This document shows, piece after piece, positions 13,476-21,699 of a stretch of 21,699 nucleotides of DNA; the first letter of the stretch is position 1, and each line of letters opens with the position of its first letter. The position numbers and the translations under genes were made by a program. This stretch comes from JAUSPI01 sp964454305 (lineage in GTDB: Bacteria; Desulfobacterota; Syntrophia; Syntrophales; JADFWA01): positions 1-21,699 of the forward strand of contig CAYVXX010000039.1 in NCBI GenBank assembly GCA_964454305.1, written 5' to 3'. Under the pieces are notes generated by a model. It worked only from the letters and a program-made list of their open reading frames with translations, ran no database searches and was not told the origin of the DNA.

Positions 13476-13622
13476 TTAAGAGGTGCCCCGTTTGCTCCTA
13501 AGTCTTTCCGCCTCGTCTATTCTATTCAGGATTGCAGATATATTTTTCTGCAACTCTGCAACCATCCCGGCTATATGCTTGTATTGCTTTTGTTTGTAAG
13601 ATTGCCACTGGCCGTCGCTCAT
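13476..13622 (-). CDS. Small ORF, 48 aa, unknown
   Basis: This short minus-strand frame has ATG at 13622, preceded by GAGG at 8-nt spacing, and a TAA stop 24 nt beyond the fabI stop. The peptide is polar and helical (QWQSYKQKQYKHIAGMVAELQ, then ISAILNRIDEAERLRSKRG), suggesting a small coiled coil. The frame continues upstream without a usual start codon to a TGA near 13688. It may be a real small protein or the tail of a decayed gene. No family is recognised. Confidence 0.35.
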   Translation of the reverse strand: MSDGQWQSYKQKQYKHIAGMVAELQKNISAILNRIDEAERLRSKRGTS

Positions 13623-13951
13623 CTTGATCGCCTCGTCAATTAAAAATCCGCATAGTTGAGTTAGAAAGTCACTATACGTCCTTCAAACCAGAGGACAAAA
13701 GAGGTTAATTGAAACTCCCTGTACAAGGTATGAAGATAGGGCGCGCATTCATTTTAAAGAGTTCGTTTTTTACTCGACTCGTATCGGGAAATGAGATAAT
13801 CTTTCTGTTTAGAATTAAAAGAATATATTTGGCAAGATACGGTTGTGTAATGAGGCGGAAGCTTGTGACATGATAGAAGGTGTCGAAAGAAAACGTCTTG
13901 AGTGTTACATGTCCTGGCCCCGTGGGTATGGGGCAGTGGAGGGAAGGGTTT
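13623..13951. other. Intergenic stretch before the MORN gene
   Basis: No gene is supported here. A GTG at 13880 could extend the following gene by 24 codons, but its ribosome-binding sequence would be too close and the added residues do not look like MORN repeats. No convincing promoter or RNA structure was found. Confidence 0.45.
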
Positions 13952-14626
13952 ATGTTTTTCAGAAAAAAGAGGAAAGAAGAAATTTCTTTCTATGACAGTA
14001 ATAGTATAAAAGAGAAACGGGCATATTTGAACGGCAAGCTGGAAGGGGAATATCTGTCTTATTATGAAAACGGGCAAATACTGGCCAAACTAAACTTTTG
14101 TAACGGCCTGAGAGAGGGTGAGGCCACTACCTATTACAAAGATGGCCAGATCAGAGAAAAGGGCATATTCAAAAATGACCGCCTGGTTGGAGAATATGTC
14201 TGTTACTATGAAGACGGCAGTATCAGAGAAAAAGAGAATTACAACGGGAATGGTGAACTTGATGGGAAATACATCCTCTATTACAAGAGCGGCCAGATTA
14301 AAAATGAAGAAAACTTTAAAGACGGCAAATTTGACGGTGAATACCGCTCCTATTACAAAGACGGCCAGCTTAAAGAGAGGGGAAGTTTCAAAAGAGATAT
14401 AAGAGACGGTTACTACGTTGCTTATTACAGAAACGGCAATAAAAAAGAAGAGGCAACATATAAAGATGGCGGACTGGATGGTCAATTTATCTGCTACACC
14501 CAAGACGGCCGGGTGGTAAAAAAGAGGGATAAGGTCTTCCCCTATGATAACGAAGAAGAATGGGATGACAAAGAGCAGATGTATGACGATCTGCTCAGAA
14601 AACTGTCAGATTTTGATGAAGAGTAG
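13952..14626 (+). CDS. MORN_2-repeat (YwqK-like) protein
   Basis: This 224-aa protein is made almost entirely of seven repeats of about 23-24 residues, of the form GEYxxYYxDGQIxxKxxFKDG (for example LEGEYLSYYENGQI, REGEATTYYKDGQI, DGEYRSYYKDGQL). This is the MORN_2 pattern also seen in YwqK-type immunity or antitoxin proteins. It has a short basic start (MFFRKKRKEE) and an acidic C-terminal tail (NEEEWDDKE, FDEE). The repeats form an extended beta sheet suited to protein or membrane-surface binding; the exact role is unknown. GGAGG lies about 12 nt before the ATG. The Usp gene follows after 5 nt, so the two form an operon. Confidence 0.75.
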   Translation: MFFRKKRKEEISFYDSNSIKEKRAYLNGKLEGEYLSYYENGQILAKLNFCNGLREGEATTYYKDGQIREKGIFKNDRLVGEYVCYYEDGSIREKENYNGNGELDGKYILYYKSGQIKNEENFKDGKFDGEYRSYYKDGQLKERGSFKRDIRDGYYVAYYRNGNKKEEATYKDGGLDGQFICYTQDGRVVKKRDKVFPYDNEEEWDDKEQMYDDLLRKLSDFDEE

Positions 14627-14631
14627 CTGTC

Positions 14632-15384
14632 ATGACTAAAAATATCCTGATTCCGACGGATGGGTTTGAATACAGCAAAACCGCCCTTGAATACGGTATC
14701 TATATAGCCAAAAGGCTCGATGCGAAACTGACCGTCCTGTATGGAGAAGAGAATCTCGATGAGAGGGTTCAATCCACTCTGAACAGAGTCGGGGAGAGAT
14801 GTGGAAAAGCCGGATTGGGTTTTCAATTAAAGAAAGTTAAGGGGATTACCGACGAGGTGATCGTGGAAGAGGCAAAAGATGCCGATTGGGTTTTTCTTGC
14901 ACAGAAGGAGGAACAGTTTCACGAGAGCAAAGGTGGATTCCTCGGCTCTGCATCGGAGGAGGTGATTAGCAAATCAGATCGGCCAGTGCTGGTTATACCC
15001 ATAAGTTTCCAGGAAATCGAAAGCATGGGTCTTGCGTATGATGGAAGCTCCTCGGCCGATAATGCTTTAAAGATAGCTGCGGAATTGTCCGATAAAATCC
15101 GCTGGCCACTGTCGATTATTATCATAACTGATGACTCTGACCGGGCGGCAGACCTCAGTAAAAGAATTGAGGAGTTGCTTGACCCATATGAAGAGATTGA
15201 TAGCGATATAGTGATATTAAGTGGAAAGGTGGAGCATGAAATTATAAAATTCATTCAGGAGGGTTCCGTAGAGTTAATGGTGATGGGTGCCTACGGTAAC
15301 AGCGGGTTCGAAGAGCTGACATTGGGCAGTACAACCTCCTATGTCATACGTAAAAGTGCCATTCCCGTATTGATGGTACGTTAA
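14632..15384 (+). CDS. Tandem universal stress protein (two Usp domains)
   Basis: This 250-aa protein has two UspA domains, about 1-127 and 130-250. Each begins with a beta strand and an Asp-containing loop (NILIPTDGFEYSKTA; LAYDGSSSADNA). The second domain has the nucleotide-binding motif GAYGNSGFEELTLGS, matching Gx2Gx9G(S/T). In the first domain this motif is degenerate (SKGGFLGS), so only one site may bind ATP. Usp proteins are cytoplasmic and linked to stress survival. It follows the MORN gene by 5 nt with GAAGAG as a weak ribosome-binding site. Its 3' end meets the surE gene head-on with a 15-nt gap. Confidence 0.88.
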   Translation: MTKNILIPTDGFEYSKTALEYGIYIAKRLDAKLTVLYGEENLDERVQSTLNRVGERCGKAGLGFQLKKVKGITDEVIVEEAKDADWVFLAQKEEQFHESKGGFLGSASEEVISKSDRPVLVIPISFQEIESMGLAYDGSSSADNALKIAAELSDKIRWPLSIIIITDDSDRAADLSKRIEELLDPYEEIDSDIVILSGKVEHEIIKFIQEGSVELMVMGAYGNSGFEELTLGSTTSYVIRKSAIPVLMVR

Positions 15385-15399
15385 GTGCCCGTGCAGACC

Positions 15400-16170
15400 C
15401 TAATCAAAATGGCTTTTTATGCTTGTACTCAAATCTAATAGGACATCATGCATTGTTAGGTCATAGTAAATGGGAGTTATAGATATCATTCCCCTGTTCA
15501 GAACACATGCATCTGAGTCCGCATCTTCCGTTTCGGAGACCCGTGTTTCCCCTGCCAGCCAGTAATATATATTATCTCTTGGGTCTACTCTTCTTTCAAA
15601 GGATTCCATCAATCGGGCTTTCCCCTGTTTCGCAACGACAACGCCCTTTATCTCTTTTTCGGGAATCGCCGGTATATTTATGTTAAGGGGGATGTTTTTG
15701 TTAGGATTGTGTTTCAGCATGAAGACTGCCATTTTTCTGGCAAATTGAGCGGCAAAGGAAAAGTCGGCATCCCTGTCATGGGTGTCCAGTGAGATTGCCA
15801 GGGAAGGAACTCCCAGGATAGATCCTTCCGTGGCTGCGGATACCGTCCCGGAATAGATTACATTTATTCCCACGTTGGCGCCAATATTTATTCCGGAGAC
15901 TACCAGATCTAATGGCTTTTCCGCCAGTTCTCGTATCCCTATCTTAACGCAGTCAGCAGGGGTACCGGCTACGGCATAACCGAGAAACCCCCCGTTCTTT
16001 TTGGCGCGTCTGACCATAAGTGGGCGTGAAATGGTGATGGCATGGCCAACAGCGCTCTGCTCCACCTCCGGGGCCACTATCAAACATTCCGCTTCCTTTG
16101 ACAGTTCCTCGTATAGGGCGCTCAATCCCCTGGAATATATTCCGTCATCATTTGTAAGAAGAAATCTCAT
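15400..16170 (-). CDS. surE: 5'/3'-nucleotidase SurE
   Basis: This protein of about 256 aa is a metal-dependent nucleoside monophosphatase or exopolyphosphatase. The metal site LLTNDDGI is at residues 4-11. APEVEQSAVGHAIT is the substrate loop with its Ser, followed by GTPADCVKIGI, VSGINIGANVG and YSGTVSAATEG, all standard SurE blocks. I chose the ATG at 16170 so that the protein begins MRFLLTNDDG like its homologues; in-frame ATGs at 16173 and 16200 exist, none with a good ribosome-binding site. The upstream neighbour on the same strand, the SpmA-like membrane gene, ends 55 nt away, so co-transcription is likely. Confidence 0.92.
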   Translation of the reverse strand: MRFLLTNDDGIYSRGLSALYEELSKEAECLIVAPEVEQSAVGHAITISRPLMVRRAKKNGGFLGYAVAGTPADCVKIGIRELAEKPLDLVVSGINIGANVGINVIYSGTVSAATEGSILGVPSLAISLDTHDRDADFSFAAQFARKMAVFMLKHNPNKNIPLNINIPAIPEKEIKGVVVAKQGKARLMESFERRVDPRDNIYYWLAGETRVSETEDADSDACVLNRGMISITPIYYDLTMHDVLLDLSTSIKSHFD

Positions 16171-16225
16171 CATACTTTTATGAAATAGCACTTTTCTCAT
16201 CTAAAATAAAGAGAGAAACGAAGTT

Positions 16226-17146
16226 TCATCGGTACCATCTTTTTCGTACCATATGCCATGCGCTCAGCAGGCGAACGGCAATCATCGCCACGATCAGTCG
16301 GGGGATCCAGAGCCAGAACGCGCTCAATCCCAGTGACAGAAAGAGTGAAGGGTCTTCAACCAGGGAATGGTTGATACCGATAGAAAGGTGCAGCTCTTCC
16401 AGTTCGTCTTTCGTCAGGTGTCCCTCTTTTACCTCTTCAACGATCACAGCCCCTCCATAGGCGAGACCGAAGACGGTGGCGGTAACCCATAGAATACCCA
16501 CATTTTGTCTGAGACCGAGTATTTTCAGAACAGGTGTGATCAGTTTGACAATGTGATGTATCCAGCCAAGGGTCTTCATTACTTCCAGCAGCGTCAATAT
16601 ACCCATAATAATGACAAAAATTTTAATACAGAGGTAAAAAGTGGCGAAGCCCCAGCCCTTCAACATGCCGATAAAAGGTTGTGAGATCGGAATCGGTGCT
16701 TCCGCAGCCACCGGAGCTAATGCCCCGCTGTCGAGGAATTGCGCTACCAGGGTTACCGTGATAACGGCGGCTGTCAGGCGGAAGAGGGTGGCCTTCACGG
16801 GGTGCATGCCTGATTTGGCCTGAATGATACCCTCCTGAATAAGGTTGTGGGCACATAGGAGAAAAATGGCGATCAGGGTCATCTGTTCCTTGGTAAAGGG
16901 AAGGACGGCCATTGCAGCAATCGCGCCGTAAATGTTTGAGAGCATGCCGATAATCAAGGGCAGGGCGGCCAGAGCGGGCAGGTTTAGCAGGGTCATAGCC
17001 GGCTCGATGAAAAGTTCAATTTTGTTAAGGAAGCCGCTCCACGCCAGAGTGGCCGTCAGAAAAGAGACGGGAATTACTATCTTTAACATCCAGATGAAGC
17101 CACTCCATCCCTTTTTAACGCCTGAAATAAAACCTTCTTTGAGCAA
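16226..17146 (-). CDS. Nucleoside-recognition (Gate) domain membrane protein, SpmA-like
   Basis: This 306-aa integral membrane protein has about eight hydrophobic segments. It has two Gate-type halves: IVIPVSFLTATLAWSGFL...LPALAALPLIIGMLSNIYGAIA, and FVIIMGILTLLEVMKTLGW...GILWVTATVFGLAYGGAVI, followed by SIGINHSLVEDPSLF. Family members are related to spore-maturation proteins SpmA/SpmB and to nucleoside or ion transport, but the substrate is usually unknown. The only start that keeps the conserved MLKEGFISGVKKGW opening is TTG at 17146, with no clear ribosome-binding site; a TATAAT-like hexamer lies four bases upstream, so a leaderless transcript is not excluded. It is the likely first gene of an operon with surE. 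Confidence 0.8.
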   Translation of the reverse strand: MLKEGFISGVKKGWSGFIWMLKIVIPVSFLTATLAWSGFLNKIELFIEPAMTLLNLPALAALPLIIGMLSNIYGAIAAMAVLPFTKEQMTLIAIFLLCAHNLIQEGIIQAKSGMHPVKATLFRLTAAVITVTLVAQFLDSGALAPVAAEAPIPISQPFIGMLKGWGFATFYLCIKIFVIIMGILTLLEVMKTLGWIHHIVKLITPVLKILGLRQNVGILWVTATVFGLAYGGAVIVEEVKEGHLTKDELEELHLSIGINHSLVEDPSLFLSLGLSAFWLWIPRLIVAMIAVRLLSAWHMVRKRWYR

Positions 17147-17438
17147 AGTATTATAATGAGGTTGTTGATTGATTTGTTTTCACATCCCTTCATCTTGCGA
17201 CAGTAACCGATATCGGCTTGAGTATTTTTGTCAGATCTCCCGGTTTCATCTCGGCCAGTAAACCCCTTTTTCCTGATATTTATACTGGTATATCGTGAAA
17301 TCGACATGATTTCTCTTAAGGATGCGTAGGGGGGGAGTTGATGGGAGCCTCATCTTTTCAAAAGCCTTTTCAGTGTATAATTTGTGGAAAGATGTTATTA
17401 TAATCTTCTTGAAAAGTAAAGTCTGAGGAGCAAGTTGT
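17147..17438. promoter_or_regulatory. Divergent intergenic region with weak promoter before the cupin gene
   Basis: TATAAT at 17376-17381 with TTTTCA at 17355-17360 (15-nt spacer, 4/6 match) is a possible promoter reading toward the cupin gene. The -10 is perfect but the -35 is poor and the spacer short. Nothing else is supported. Confidence 0.3.
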
Positions 17439-17834
17439 ATGCCTTGTGTCAGACAGTTAAAATTAAATGATGCTATTTTGAAAGATGGGAGAGGGTGGAC
17501 AATAAATCCGCTCAAGATTGCCGATATTTCGGGTAAGTCTTTACTGGGTCTGCATCTTGTATCGATAAAACCCGGAACAATCCGGGGGAACCATCATCAT
17601 CCGGATGCAACTGAATGGCTCTTAACCTGCGGGGGATTGGCAAGCCTTGTCTGGCGGCCGGTTGGTGATGAGGCTGTTAATGAATTTTTAATAGAAGGTG
17701 AAGAACCGGTATTATTTGAAATACCACCTGGCTGTGAGCACGCTATAAAAAATTTATCTCATGACGATATATACCTGATGGCGTTCTACGATGTTCCCAG
17801 CCCGGATGTCGTCAGGTGTTCTCCTTTTCCTTAA
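17439..17834 (+). CDS. Cupin-domain protein
   Basis: This 131-aa single-domain cupin has the metal-binding first motif GNHHHPDATEWLL (His52-54, Glu59) and the second motif PPGCEHAI (His101). The length matches small cupins. Such proteins bind a metal and act as isomerases, dioxygenases or sensors; the specific role here is unknown. GAGGAG lies 9 nt before the ATG. The stop codon overlaps the first bases of REP-like copy 2, and the transglutaminase-like gene follows. Confidence 0.8.
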   Translation: MPCVRQLKLNDAILKDGRGWTINPLKIADISGKSLLGLHLVSIKPGTIRGNHHHPDATEWLLTCGGLASLVWRPVGDEAVNEFLIEGEEPVLFEIPPGCEHAIKNLSHDDIYLMAFYDVPSPDVVRCSPFP

Positions 17835-17874
17835 CAGTCGGAGATTCCCCGCAACTTTGCAGGGAGCTTCAATA
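17833..17874 (+). repeat. REP-like hairpin element, copy 2
   Basis: It shares the head AACAGTCGGAGATTCCCCG and the tail GGGAGCTTCAATA with 563-606. Its hairpin is weaker (CCC/GGG and GCA/TGC with one mismatch). It begins at the cupin stop codon and ends 18 nt before the next start, so it may affect the coupling or stability of the two transcripts. Confidence 0.65.
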
Positions 17875-17892
17875 CCAAACGGGGCGTCGATC

Positions 17893-19350
17893 ATGGCTGG
17901 CTTCAGGATAAAATCAGGTTGGATCGCGGGAATAGTTTTTGCCCTGTTATTTGTACTTCTCTTTGCGCTTCGCCTCGGACTTTTCCATAAGGATGTCCCT
18001 ATAGGCACACCTGTCGGACAGCAGTTGTCTGAAAGAGAAACCTGGATGAATATTTTTCAGAAGGGAAATAAGATCGGGTATGCCCACAGGAGTTTTTCAA
18101 GGACGGATGTCGGTTATCATATCCTCGAATCGATCTTAATGCGGATTAATACCATGGGGATGATTCAGGATATCCGATTCAAGACAGAAGGATATCTCAA
18201 TGATGACCTGACACTTGCCTCCTTCAATTTTGAATTGTTTTCAGGGCTTTTCCATTTTAGAACTCGTGGGGTTGTAAATGGAAGAAACCTTACTATCTTT
18301 ACAGGGAATCCTGACCATGAGCGGAAGTTTGATATCTCCCTTAAAAAGATACCTCACCTTGGAGTTGGTATAGTTGAAACGGTCTGGAATTTCGGATTGA
18401 GAGAAGGACAGGGCAAAACCTTCCATGTTTTTGATCCTGTTACGATGGCTGAGCGACCGGTAAAGGTTGAAGTTCTGGGTGATGAAACCATTGTAATTAT
18501 GGAAAAAAAGGTAAAGGCAAAGAAGATATCTGTCAATTTTATGGGAGCAGACCAGTTTGCCTGGCTTGGGGAAGATGGGAATGTACTTAAAGAGGAGGGT
18601 ATCCTTGGAATCAGCCTGGAACGAGTGACTAAAGATGAGGCAGCGCGTGGCCTTCATAGATTGTCGGGTGCGGATCTTATAAAAATTGCCTCCATTCCGT
18701 CAAATGAAAGAATCGATAATCCCGACGACCTTTCAAAGCTGAAGGTGATGTTATACGGCATAGAAGATGTGCCGGTTTTCCTGGATGGAGGGAGGCAGTC
18801 CCTCAGAGATGGGGTACTGACAATCCGCAGAGAGTCGGTTTCAAATCTTTCCCGCCAATTTCCTGATGATGTTAAGATGTTCCTGGAGCCGTCTCCATTT
18901 ATCCAGTCTGATCATCCGATGGTTAAAGATATGGCAAAGAAGATCGTATCGATGGACGATCCCGTGATTGTTAAAGCGAAAAAACTGACCGCTTGGGTCT
19001 ACGAACATGTTCAAAAAAGACCTGTTATATCTGTTCCCAGTGCCGTTGATATCCTGAGGAATCTTGCAGGGGACTGTAATGAACACGCAGTACTCCTTGC
19101 CGCCCTGGCCAGGGCGGCGGGTATCCCGGCACAGGTTGAAATGGGAATCGTCTATCAAGGAGGGCGTTTTTATTATCATGCATGGAATGTACTTTATCTC
19201 GGCGATTGGATAACGGTGGATTCGGTTATGGGACAGATTCCCGCAGACGTAACTCATATACGTTTTGTCCGTGGAGCCGCAGAACATCAGATAGACCTGA
19301 TGGGCGTAATAGGAAAGGTAACGTTAGAAATAGTCGGTCAAGTGCGATGA
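17893..19350 (+). CDS. Membrane-anchored transglutaminase-like protein
   Basis: This 485-aa protein has one N-terminal membrane anchor (about residues 9-28, IAGIVFALLFVLLFALRLGLF) and the rest outside the membrane. A long beta-rich middle is followed by a transglutaminase/protease-like core with Cys395 (GDCNEHA), His429 (YYHAWN) and Asp443 (VDSVMG), an intact triad. Family members cross-link, cleave or modify proteins or peptides at the envelope. I chose the ATG at 17893 because earlier in-frame codons are the translated REP repeat. GGGGCG is a weak ribosome-binding sequence. The stop overlaps the start of the ABC ATPase gene by 4 nt (ATGA), so the two are coupled. Confidence 0.85.
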   Translation: MAGFRIKSGWIAGIVFALLFVLLFALRLGLFHKDVPIGTPVGQQLSERETWMNIFQKGNKIGYAHRSFSRTDVGYHILESILMRINTMGMIQDIRFKTEGYLNDDLTLASFNFELFSGLFHFRTRGVVNGRNLTIFTGNPDHERKFDISLKKIPHLGVGIVETVWNFGLREGQGKTFHVFDPVTMAERPVKVEVLGDETIVIMEKKVKAKKISVNFMGADQFAWLGEDGNVLKEEGILGISLERVTKDEAARGLHRLSGADLIKIASIPSNERIDNPDDLSKLKVMLYGIEDVPVFLDGGRQSLRDGVLTIRRESVSNLSRQFPDDVKMFLEPSPFIQSDHPMVKDMAKKIVSMDDPVIVKAKKLTAWVYEHVQKRPVISVPSAVDILRNLAGDCNEHAVLLAALARAAGIPAQVEMGIVYQGGRFYYHAWNVLYLGDWITVDSVMGQIPADVTHIRFVRGAAEHQIDLMGVIGKVTLEIVGQVR

Positions 19351-20072
19351 TTAAACTGAAAAATATTACCAAGCGATTTGGTAACGTCGTTGCTGTTAAC
19401 CATGTGACACTTTCTGTATCAGGTGGTGAGATATTCGGATTCATAGGTCCAAATGGCGCCGGTAAGACAACCACAATCAGGATGATGGGGGGAGTACTTG
19501 CCCCGACGGAAGGTTCTGTTGCCATTTGCGGAATAGATATGGCGGATGATCCGAAGAATGCTAAAAAGCAGATTGGTTACATACCTGACAGACCGTTCCT
19601 GTATGAGAAGCTTACCGGCATGGAATTCTTAAGGTTTACCGCGGACCTTTATGGCCTGAGTGAAGAAATGTTTTTCGAAAAGTCCGAGGAAATTTTAAAA
19701 GTATTTTCTATATACGATTGGTCCGACGAGTTAATAGAATCCTACTCTCATGGTATGAAGCAGCGACTTGTCATATCGGCAGCCCTCCTTCATGATCCGG
19801 AAGTTTTGATAGTTGATGAACCGATGGTGGGACTCGATCCGTCAGGAATCAGGCTGGTAAAGGATATCTTCCGTGATCTTGCAGAGAGAGGGAAGACGAT
19901 ATTTTTATCAACTCACACACTGGAGATTGCAGAAGATCTATGTGACCGTATAGGGGTCATTCACAAGGGGTCCCTTATCGCCACCGGGACGACGACGGAT
20001 TTAAGTCTCTCAGCTCAGGTTCGTGAGGCGGATCTCGAAGAGGTGTTCTTAAGGCTGACGGGAGTTGGCTAA
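19347..20072 (+). CDS. ABC transporter ATP-binding protein
   Basis: This 241-aa ATPase has Walker A GPNGAGKTT (34-42), a degenerate signature YSHGMKQRL in place of LSGGQ, Walker B VLIVDEP, a D-loop, and the H-loop STHT. The family is DRI/CcmA-like, typical of export systems with a separate permease. It energises the permease encoded 68 nt downstream. The start ATG is in the ATGA overlap with the transglutaminase-like gene, which points to a shared function in the cell envelope. An in-frame extension back to 19182 overlaps that gene and is not real. Confidence 0.9.
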   Translation: MIKLKNITKRFGNVVAVNHVTLSVSGGEIFGFIGPNGAGKTTTIRMMGGVLAPTEGSVAICGIDMADDPKNAKKQIGYIPDRPFLYEKLTGMEFLRFTADLYGLSEEMFFEKSEEILKVFSIYDWSDELIESYSHGMKQRLVISAALLHDPEVLIVDEPMVGLDPSGIRLVKDIFRDLAERGKTIFLSTHTLEIAEDLCDRIGVIHKGSLIATGTTTDLSLSAQVREADLEEVFLRLTGVG

Positions 20073-20078
20073 AATTGT

Positions 20079-20111
20079 AGAGATAAACCATTCATCAGCC
20101 GAATGATCTCT
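20079..20111 (+). other. Intercistronic hairpin
   Basis: AGAGAT pairs with ATCTCT and CATTC with GAATG, separated by a 4-nt bulge, with loop ATCAGCC. It sits between the ATPase and permease genes and lacks a T-run, so it is more likely an RNA-processing or coupling structure than a terminator. Confidence 0.35.
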
Positions 20112-20140
20112 AAAAAACAATCTCTTGATAGGTTTTTCAG

Positions 20141-21699
20141 ATGAAAGATGTTATTACACTTTTAAAACCCCGCCTCTGGTCTTTTAAGAACGGGAGGGTT
20201 TCGGGAAGAAGGAAAACGTTTCTTCTGGTCGGTTTGATTGGTCTGGCATTCTGGATCGGAATCTTTGCAATATTCTACCGTGTTCTAATCTATTTTCAGG
20301 GTGTGGAAGGTTTTGGTGATATCCTTGCATCCAAGCTTCTTTCGATGGTGCTGGTTACTTTCTTTGCAATCCTGATTTTCAGCAGTATCCTTACTTTTCT
20401 GTCCAAACTCTACCTTAGCAATGATTTAGCCCTCATACACTCCATGCCCGTATCGAGTGAAAAAATTTTCCTTGCCCGGTGGATTGAGAGCACGATTGAC
20501 AGTTCCTGGATGGTTTTTGTTTACAGCCTTCCAATATTTCTTTCGTATGGGATTGTCTATGAAGCTGCCCCCGTTTTTTATGTAACCGTTATAGTAACTA
20601 TTTTATCTCTTTGCATTATTGCATCCGGCATAAGCGCCGCTTTAGTAATGCCTGCCGCTGTGTTACTGCCGGCTGGCCGTATCAGGACTGTTTTTTTGCT
20701 TCTTGGCTCTATTATGTTTCTGACATTGTATCTTGCATTTCGTTTGATGAGGCCGGAGCGCCTGGTTAATCCCGATACCTTTACGTCGGTGGTCCTCTAT
20801 CTCAATACCTTAAAAACATCCGGCTCCCCCTGGCTCCCGACGACATGGAGCTTTGATAGTATATATGGCGCACTTCCAGGATCGGTGGGAAACACACTTT
20901 TTCATGTGGCTCTCTCCTGGAGTTTTGCCATTACCATGATTTTTTTTGTGACCTGGATTTCAAAGATGATTTATTCTGCCGGCCTTTCAAAAGGACAAAC
21001 AGCTCATGCCCGGCTTGTTCCATCCAGTAGCAGGATTGGTAGGCGAAGAATATTTAATTACTTCTTGAATTTGTTTTCCGGTCCGACCAGGGCCTTTCTT
21101 GTGAAGGAAGTCAAGATTTTTTTCCGGGACAGAACTCAGTGGCCGCAGCTCTTCCTTGTGGCAGCTTTGATTGCTGTTTACCTTTATAACTTTTCAGTGC
21201 TGCCCATTGAAAGGTCTCCCATGGAGACTGTATATTTACAGAACATCCTCTCTTTTTTAAATGTGGGGCTTACTGCATTTGTCCTTACCGCTATTGCGGC
21301 ACGTTTTGTATTTCCTGCGGTTAGTATTGAGGGGAATGCCTTCTGGATCGTCCAGTCTGCCCCTGTTCCGGTCGGGACCTTTCTCTGGGTCAAATTCTTC
21401 ATTTATTTTTTCCCGCTTCTTTTTCTTTCAGAGATTCTAATTGTTGCAACAAATACACTTTTACAGGTGACACCATTTATGATGGTGCTTTCCGTGATTA
21501 CCACCTTTTGTATGGTGCCTGGGATAGTTTCCATGGGAGTTGGGCTTGGTGCGATATATCCGGATTTTCAGTCGGAAAACCCGGCTCAGTCTGTTACAAG
21601 TTTCGGGGGGCTGGTCTTTATGATACTGAGCGCCGGTTTCATAGGGGGAATAATTATCCTTGAGGCAGGACCTGTTTATAGTGTTTTTATGGCTGATGT
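20141..21699 (+). CDS. ABC exporter permease (3' end outside window)
   Basis: This frame is open from ATG 20141 to the right edge: 519 codons plus 2 nt. The protein is strongly hydrophobic, with about ten or more membrane segments in two groups. A large loop between them contains basic residues (SSSRIGRRRIF) and FLVKEVKIFFRDRTQWPQ, as in two-half ABC_export-type permeases paired with DRI-type ATPases. It is cut at the right edge, so its full length is unknown. Its ribosome-binding site is weak (AGGTTTTTC). With the ATPase it should form an exporter; the cargo is unknown. Confidence 0.8.
   Translation, partial: MKDVITLLKPRLWSFKNGRVSGRRKTFLLVGLIGLAFWIGIFAIFYRVLIYFQGVEGFGDILASKLLSMVLVTFFAILIFSSILTFLSKLYLSNDLALIHSMPVSSEKIFLARWIESTIDSSWMVFVYSLPIFLSYGIVYEAAPVFYVTVIVTILSLCIIASGISAALVMPAAVLLPAGRIRTVFLLLGSIMFLTLYLAFRLMRPERLVNPDTFTSVVLYLNTLKTSGSPWLPTTWSFDSIYGALPGSVGNTLFHVALSWSFAITMIFFVTWISKMIYSAGLSKGQTAHARLVPSSSRIGRRRIFNYFLNLFSGPTRAFLVKEVKIFFRDRTQWPQLFLVAALIAVYLYNFSVLPIERSPMETVYLQNILSFLNVGLTAFVLTAIAARFVFPAVSIEGNAFWIVQSAPVPVGTFLWVKFFIYFFPLLFLSEILIVATNTLLQVTPFMMVLSVITTFCMVPGIVSMGVGLGAIYPDFQSENPAQSVTSFGGLVFMILSAGFIGGIIILEAGPVYSVFMAD

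Noticed and set aside
17791..17892. Extended N-terminus of the transglutaminase-like protein
   Set aside because: These codons are the end of the cupin gene in another frame plus the REP repeat; the ATG at 17893 is followed directly by the membrane anchor.

Overview
The window looks like a piece of chromosome from a strictly anaerobic Desulfobacterota-type (deltaproteobacterial) organism. This is an inference from gene content: two glutaconate-type CoA-transferase operons, a multi-PAS LuxR regulator, a NifU-type scaffold gene that appears to use selenocysteine, FmdB, SurE, tandem Usp and FabI. Nothing in the window fixes the taxonomy exactly. Base composition is mixed. Most genes have moderate GC, the operon at 8871-10681 is clearly GC-richer, and the 11.5-12.7 kb segment is AT-rich.

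Layout. (1) 1-410: the end of a NifU/IscU-like Fe-S scaffold gene. Its first cluster-ligand Cys codon is an in-frame TGA, followed by a bSECIS-like hairpin. (2) 410-1700: a gene-poor stretch with a perfect palindrome, a REP-like hairpin and a bidirectional terminator, then two small zinc-ribbon genes on the minus strand (FmdB and an unknown) and a 130-bp MITE-like element with 6-bp target duplications. (3) 1696-2448: a divergent sirtuin whose catalytic His is Tyr. (4) 2469-4565 (minus): CoA-transferase operon 1 with its terminator. (5) 4715-7862 (minus): a 726-aa four-PAS LuxR-type regulator, preceded by a partial duplication that leaves a stand-alone LuxR HTH ORF, with an inverted-repeat element between the copies. 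(6) 7863-8536: a gene-free stretch with a decayed second copy of the NifU-like gene that has TGA at the same place, then a good sigma70-type promoter. (7) 8537-10746 (plus): a Cys-rich small protein and CoA-transferase operon 2 with its terminator. (8) 10812-13622: an unknown 181-aa protein, a Bacteroidota-like MBL hydrolase, FabI and a small ORF. (9) 13952-15384: a MORN-repeat protein next to a tandem Usp. (10) 15400-17146 (minus): a nucleoside-recognition/SpmA-like membrane protein, then SurE. (11) 17439-21699 (plus): a cupin, a REP copy, a membrane-anchored transglutaminase-like protein, an ABC ATPase overlapping it by 4 nt, and an ABC permease cut by the window edge.

How the genes may work together. 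The two CoA-transferase operons point away from the PAS-LuxR regulator that lies between them, so this looks like a locus for activating organic acids as CoA thioesters under the control of a cytoplasmic redox or ligand sensor. The substrates cannot be read from the sequence. The last block looks like a translationally coupled export or cell-envelope operon. The most interesting point is the possible NifU-type selenoprotein, supported by the decayed paralogue about 8 kb away that keeps the same TGA and, partly, the same hairpin.
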